A DNA stretch of 64,000 bases, from assembly GCA_963815135.1 (NCBI GenBank), contig CAWFFO010000012.1, forward strand, positions 124,001 through 188,000, given 5' to 3'. The stretch comes from CAIWTU01 sp963815135. GTDB taxonomy: Bacteria; Desulfobacterota; Desulfuromonadia; Geobacterales; Geobacteraceae. The notes under the pieces are model-generated. The model searched no databases. It worked only from the letters and a program-made list of their open reading frames with translations, and was not told the DNA's origin. Made by a program: the position numbers and the translations under genes. This document shows, one piece after another, positions 60,483 to 64,000 of the stretch. Numbering within the stretch: the first letter of the stretch is position 1; each line of letters opens with the position of its first letter.

Positions 60483-61136
60483 TCATTCGGTGGTTGTCAG
60501 TCCTTCGCGTATCGCAAATTTGGTGAGTTCAGCGACACTGCCGAGTTTCAGTTTTTTCATGATGTTCTGACGGTGGCTGTCAATGGTCTTGGGACTCACC
60601 TTGAGGGAAAATGCGATCTCCTTGGTGTTTTTGCCTTCGGCGATCAACTGCAGAATCTCCCGCTCCCGCGGTGAAATAAGGGAGAAGCAGGACTGTGGTT
60701 CTTCCTTGTTAAGATTGACATAGTCCGTGATGATCGATTCGGAAACCAGTGGACTGAAATAGTTTTCTCCCGCTGCCACTTTCCTGATTGCCTGAACCAG
60801 TTCCCTGGCTGATATGGAAGATTTGAGGATGAATCCCTTTGCTCCGGCCCGCAGCGCTTCCAGCAGGAACTGCTTTTCCGAGTGCATGGAAAGTATGAGT
60901 ACCTTGGTTTCAGGATATTCGGAAGAGATTCTGCGCGTGGTGTCGATGCCGTTCAGGACCGGCATGTTCAGGTCCATCAACGCCACGTCGGGAAAGAACT
61001 CCGCAGTGAGCTTCAGGGCGGCCTGCCCGTTGTCAGCTTCGGCAACAACTTCAATGTCGGGCTGGTTTTCAAGAAAAAAATGTATGCCTTCACGTACTAT
61101 CTTGTGGTCTTCCACTAAAAGCACCTTTATATTCAC
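60483..61136 (-). CDS. NarL/LuxR-type response regulator
   Basis: This protein of about 217 residues has a receiver domain (KVLLVEDHKIVREGIHFFLE, phospho-acceptor aspartate in VALMDLNMPVLNGID, a lysine in GFILKSSIS) and a C-terminal LuxR helix-turn-helix (LISPREREILQLIAEGKNTK, VSPKTIDSHRQNIM). The GTG at 61136 with GGGGA upstream gives a normal N-terminus; the upstream frame to 61208 is not conserved. A cognate kinase is not adjacent. The gene is divergent from a chemoreceptor gene. Confidence 0.88.
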   Translation of the reverse strand: MNIKVLLVEDHKIVREGIHFFLENQPDIEVVAEADNGQAALKLTAEFFPDVALMDLNMPVLNGIDTTRRISSEYPETKVLILSMHSEKQFLLEALRAGAKGFILKSSISARELVQAIRKVAAGENYFSPLVSESIITDYVNLNKEEPQSCFSLISPREREILQLIAEGKNTKEIAFSLKVSPKTIDSHRQNIMKKLKLGSVAELTKFAIREGLTTTE

Positions 61137-61448
61137 GTCCCCATTCCCCGTCGTTTTTAGTTGAAAAGAACACACGTCAAAATTTTTTAAAAAACAGTAT
61201 GTAATCATGTATATAACATTTCAGGAAGTTGTCAAATCTGTTCAGCCCCAGTAGTTTAGGCATTTTTTACCCCCCATTTTAAGGCAAATGCCGATCAAGT
61301 ATTAACCGGAATTGTCGAAAATGGATTTATAAGGCCGATCAAACCTTTCAGGTCGAAAGAGAGATCGGGGAACGGTGACGGAACGGACGTCGCCAAAGTA
61401 ATGGAATGCCATTTCGGCTTTAACCGTACCTGTGAAAGGAGGAAAGAC

Positions 61449-63131
61449 ATGCTTAAGGGAATGAATCTGGGGAAGAAGATTATATCCGGTTTTCTGGTAG
61501 TAACGGCAATCGCTGCAATAACCGGTGTTGTGGGATATGGCGGGATGAGCCGCATAATGGTCGATTTGGATGAAATCATCGGCAACAGGCTCCCGAGCAT
61601 ACAGAGCCTGCTGACCATGGGCGAAGCTCAGCAGGCTGTTATAGTGGGAGAGCGTGGTCTCCTGATAAGCCGGATGATGAACCCCGGGGTTCGCAAGGCA
61701 CAATACGATTATATTGGTGAAGCTTGGAATCGTGCGGAAAAAGCCTGGAAGATTTATGAGCCGCTTCCCCAGACAAAGGATGAAGAAATCATGTGGAAGG
61801 AATTTGTGCCGCAATGGACGCAATGGAAAAAAGAACATATGAAAGTAATCGGTCTCTGTAGGGAAAAGGACCGGCTTGTGGCGAATGGCGTCCCGCTTTC
61901 GGACCCGAGAATCGCGGATATCGACAAAAGTGCCCTTGATGCGTCATTGTCCGCGCGAAACTATTTTCTGGTCGCGTCCAGGTCGCTTGATGACATTGTC
62001 CGGTTGAACGACAAGCTGGCAAAGAATGAGAGTGAAAAAGCCGCTGCAATCGCAAGGAGTTCCAAGTTCATATTGATAGGATCGATAATAGCAGCCATTC
62101 TGCTGTCGCTGGGACTCGGTTTTTTTGTTGCCGGGATGATAAGCCGGCCGGTGAAGGCACTCGCGGAAGAGGCGGAAAAGATAGCCGAAGGTGATCTCTG
62201 TGTCACGGTTCATTACGAATCGCATGACGAAGTCGGGCAACTGGCCGATTCGTTCCGGAAAATGATTGCAAATCTCAAGTCGTTGATCGGCAAGATAACG
62301 GAAAGCTCCGAGATGGTCGCTTCGGCCGCTGCCCAGCTATCCTCGGCGTCAGCCCAGATAGCGACCGGCGCGGAAGAAGTGGCGGCCCAGGCTGGTACAG
62401 TGGCCACCGCAAGTGAAGAAATGGCGGTTACTTCCACGGAAATTGCCCGCAACTGTGCAACCGCCGCCGATGAATCAAAAAACGCCAACGATACTGCCCT
62501 TGCCGGAGCGTCCATTGTGGACGGGACTATTACAGTCATGCGGCAGGTCGCCGAAAAAGTGAAAGAGTCGGCTCTTACGATCGAGAAACTTGGAAGGCAG
62601 GGTGAGCAGATAGGGGATATTATCGGAACTATTGAAGACATAGCCGACCAGACAAACCTGCTTGCCCTCAACGCTGCCATCGAGGCGGCACGCGCAGGCG
62701 AGCAGGGAAGGGGCTTTGCCGTGGTCGCTGATGAGGTGAGGGCTTTGGCGGAGCGTACCACCAGAGCAACAAGGGATATCGGGGAAATGATAAAGTCGAT
62801 TCAAATGGATACCAAAACGGCTGTAAGCGATATGGAAGAGGGTGTCAAGAAGGTTGAAACCGGTAGCAGGGAGGCGTCCAGGTCTGGTGATGCCCTGCAG
62901 GAAATTCTGAGCCGGATCGGTTCGGTTGCCATGCAGGTGAACCAGATGGCAACCGCCGCTGAACAACAGACTGCCACTACCGGGGAAATAACCAGCAATA
63001 TTAATCAGATTACGGAAGTGATTCAGGAAACCGCCAAAGGGGCTCAGGAGTCGGCCACTTCAGCCGGCCAGCTTGCGAAGCTGGCGGAGGAGCTGCAACA
63101 GATTTTAAGGCAGTTCAGGCTGGCGGCATAA
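61449..63131 (+). CDS. Methyl-accepting chemotaxis protein with four-helix-bundle sensor domain
   Basis: This 560-residue receptor has a first membrane helix (ISGFLVVTAIAAITGVVG), a periplasmic 4HB_MCP-type domain of about 165 residues (GRLPSIQ-like opening, ARNYFLVASRSLDDIVRLND), a second helix (FILIGSIIAAILLSLGLGFF), a HAMP domain (SRPVKALAEEAEKIAEGDL) and a C-terminal tip (QTNLLALNAAIEAARAGEQG). It detects an unknown ligand outside the cell. The start at 61449 has GGAGGAAAG just upstream. It has no tethering pentapeptide. Confidence 0.92.
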   Translation: MLKGMNLGKKIISGFLVVTAIAAITGVVGYGGMSRIMVDLDEIIGNRLPSIQSLLTMGEAQQAVIVGERGLLISRMMNPGVRKAQYDYIGEAWNRAEKAWKIYEPLPQTKDEEIMWKEFVPQWTQWKKEHMKVIGLCREKDRLVANGVPLSDPRIADIDKSALDASLSARNYFLVASRSLDDIVRLNDKLAKNESEKAAAIARSSKFILIGSIIAAILLSLGLGFFVAGMISRPVKALAEEAEKIAEGDLCVTVHYESHDEVGQLADSFRKMIANLKSLIGKITESSEMVASAAAQLSSASAQIATGAEEVAAQAGTVATASEEMAVTSTEIARNCATAADESKNANDTALAGASIVDGTITVMRQVAEKVKESALTIEKLGRQGEQIGDIIGTIEDIADQTNLLALNAAIEAARAGEQGRGFAVVADEVRALAERTTRATRDIGEMIKSIQMDTKTAVSDMEEGVKKVETGSREASRSGDALQEILSRIGSVAMQVNQMATAAEQQTATTGEITSNINQITEVIQETAKGAQESATSAGQLAKLAEELQQILRQFRLAA

Positions 63132-63233
63132 TCACAAGGCCCGTGCAGGTTGATTTCGTGAGCGGCAGGTAAACCGGCAGGGGAGACGGTAAAGAACGGA
63201 TCCCCCCTGCAGGATGTTTAGAGGATAGAAGAA

Positions 63234-63425
63234 TTGAAAACTGTAAATGAGCAATATGATCCGACTGTCTGCACCATTCGTCATCTTAACGGAACTTTGT
63301 ATGAGTGTCTGACGGATTTCACTTCAAACTGCGAAAAGGCAGTGGTTGTCGGACCTCGCAGTTTCTGCAGACATCCACAATTGACAGGCTCTGCAAAAGA
63401 GAACCAAAACAGGTCAGAGCTGTAA
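63234..63425 (+). CDS. 63-residue four-cysteine protein
   Basis: A TTG start with GAGGA eight bases upstream opens this small protein: DPTVCTIRHLNGTLYECLTD, then NCEKAVVV and SFCRHPQL. The four cysteines and the Y-E-C-L pattern are reminiscent of small conserved proteins of Geobacter-group bacteria; I cannot name the family. Function unknown. Confidence 0.5.
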   Translation: MKTVNEQYDPTVCTIRHLNGTLYECLTDFTSNCEKAVVVGPRSFCRHPQLTGSAKENQNRSEL

Positions 63426-63606
63426 GGCTTTCCGGTTTCTGGATAATGGATCGTAACAACTCTCCGGCTGTTGAACTGTTCTGCCAAATGGTATTTGTGC
63501 TTGTTGTCCGGAAATGATTTTCGGAAAGATTTTAACTTCTCCGGAACTTTTTCTCACCCTTGCTTGTCAAATGGAGTAAAGAGCAATAAATGACAGGGAG
63601 GGTGTT

Positions 63607-64000
63607 ATGAAAATCGTGATGATAGCGGCATTGTTTCTGGGAATTACTTCGTGTGCGTGGGGAGCCGGTATCGGCCGGGCGGTGGATGTGGAAATTGTCT
63701 CCGACGGCGGCGGGGCGTTGCCCCTTTATCCGGTATCTTCACGTTCTTCTGCTCTCAAGGCTTATGCGGAAGCGACGAAAGGGGAACTTTATACCATCAT
63801 TGTGCGTAACCGGCTGAACAGACGCGTCGGTGTGGTTGTGGCAGTGGACGGCAGGAACATCGTCTCGGGAAAGAAGTCGTGGCTGGGGAATTCCGAGCGC
63901 ATGTACATCCTGGACCCTTACGGTTCCGGTGAGTTCAAGGGCTGGCGGACCGGCATGGACAGTATCAACCGGTTTTTCTTCACTTCCGCGGCCGACTCCT
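63607..64000 (+). CDS. Exported conserved hypothetical protein, 5' part (cut by window edge)
   Basis: The visible 131 residues have a signal peptide or lipobox-like start (ALFLGITSCAWG) and a domain with GELYTIIVRNRLNRRVGVVV, AVDGRNIVSGKKS, ERMYILDPYGSGEFKGWRT and INRFFFTSAAD. This matches a conserved Geobacter-group protein of unknown function. AGGGAGG precedes the ATG. It runs off the right end of the window. Confidence 0.75.
   Translation, partial: MKIVMIAALFLGITSCAWGAGIGRAVDVEIVSDGGGALPLYPVSSRSSALKAYAEATKGELYTIIVRNRLNRRVGVVVAVDGRNIVSGKKSWLGNSERMYILDPYGSGEFKGWRTGMDSINRFFFTSAADS

Noticed and set aside
61281..61345. Sigma-28 promoter upstream of the third chemoreceptor
   Set aside because: GCCGATCA occurs twice (61290 and 61334), but no TAAA-type -35 box lies at the required distance.
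1..64000. tRNA, rRNA or CRISPR sequences
   Set aside because: No cloverleaf with TTCGA-type loop, rRNA block or regularly spaced direct repeats was recognised on reading.

Overview
The window looks like a chromosomal segment of a metal-reducing deltaproteobacterium of the Geobacter group (Desulfuromonadia/Geobacterales). The reasons are multiheme c-type cytochromes beside a Geobacter-type porin and a [NiFe] hydrogenase, a CbcL-like nine-heme/cytochrome b fusion, small families I know mainly from this group (DUF6485- and DUF6899-like), large PAS/HAMP chemoreceptors, and the short intergenic inverted repeats seen in these genomes. Genus and species cannot be fixed by eye.

Layout. 0-7 kb (minus strand): porin, small secreted protein, octaheme tetrathionate-reductase-family cytochrome, CbcL-like quinol/multiheme cytochrome and the start of a [NiFe]-hydrogenase small subunit; together they suggest an inner-membrane to periplasm to outer-membrane electron-transfer module. 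7-11 kb: housekeeping and small genes, a frameshifted HAD phosphatase and an M16 peptidase. 11.4-24 kb (plus strand): a tightly packed biosynthetic operon with its own type II fatty-acid/polyketide set (ACP, acyltransferase, ketosynthase, degenerate ketosynthase partner, ketoreductase, dehydratase, thioesterase), three radical SAM enzymes (two with N-terminal cobalamin-binding-like regions), a lipid acyltransferase, a glycosyltransferase, a polysaccharide deacetylase and a LolA-like carrier. It resembles aryl-polyene or ladderane-type clusters without matching either, and is the best candidate here for an undescribed system.

24-34 kb: sensor kinase, a decayed DUF255 thioredoxin-fold gene, an ECF sigma/anti-sigma/CpxP-like operon, a cation-efflux protein under a SmtB/ArsR-like operator, and a HpnP-like radical SAM enzyme. 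34.8-45.6 kb: a complete chemotaxis operon (cheW, two receptor genes, cheY, STAS, cheA, cheR, cheD, cheB) behind a sigma-28-like promoter. One receptor carries a tandemly duplicated Cys-bearing PAS unit and the other a CheZ-like phosphatase motif.

45.6-55 kb: YchJ, carbamate kinase, hybrid cluster protein (hcp) with an HcpR-type operator, Hsp20, transaldolase, a ROK kinase, DUF488 and an FAD oxidoreductase. hcp and tal contain many single-base frameshifts inside segments of different base composition, which points to poor or chimeric sequence or to recent decay. 55-64 kb: an intact IS630-type element, a large propeller/DUF3160 protein, two response regulators, a third chemoreceptor and a conserved hypothetical gene cut by the window end. 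No rRNA, tRNA or CRISPR array was recognised.
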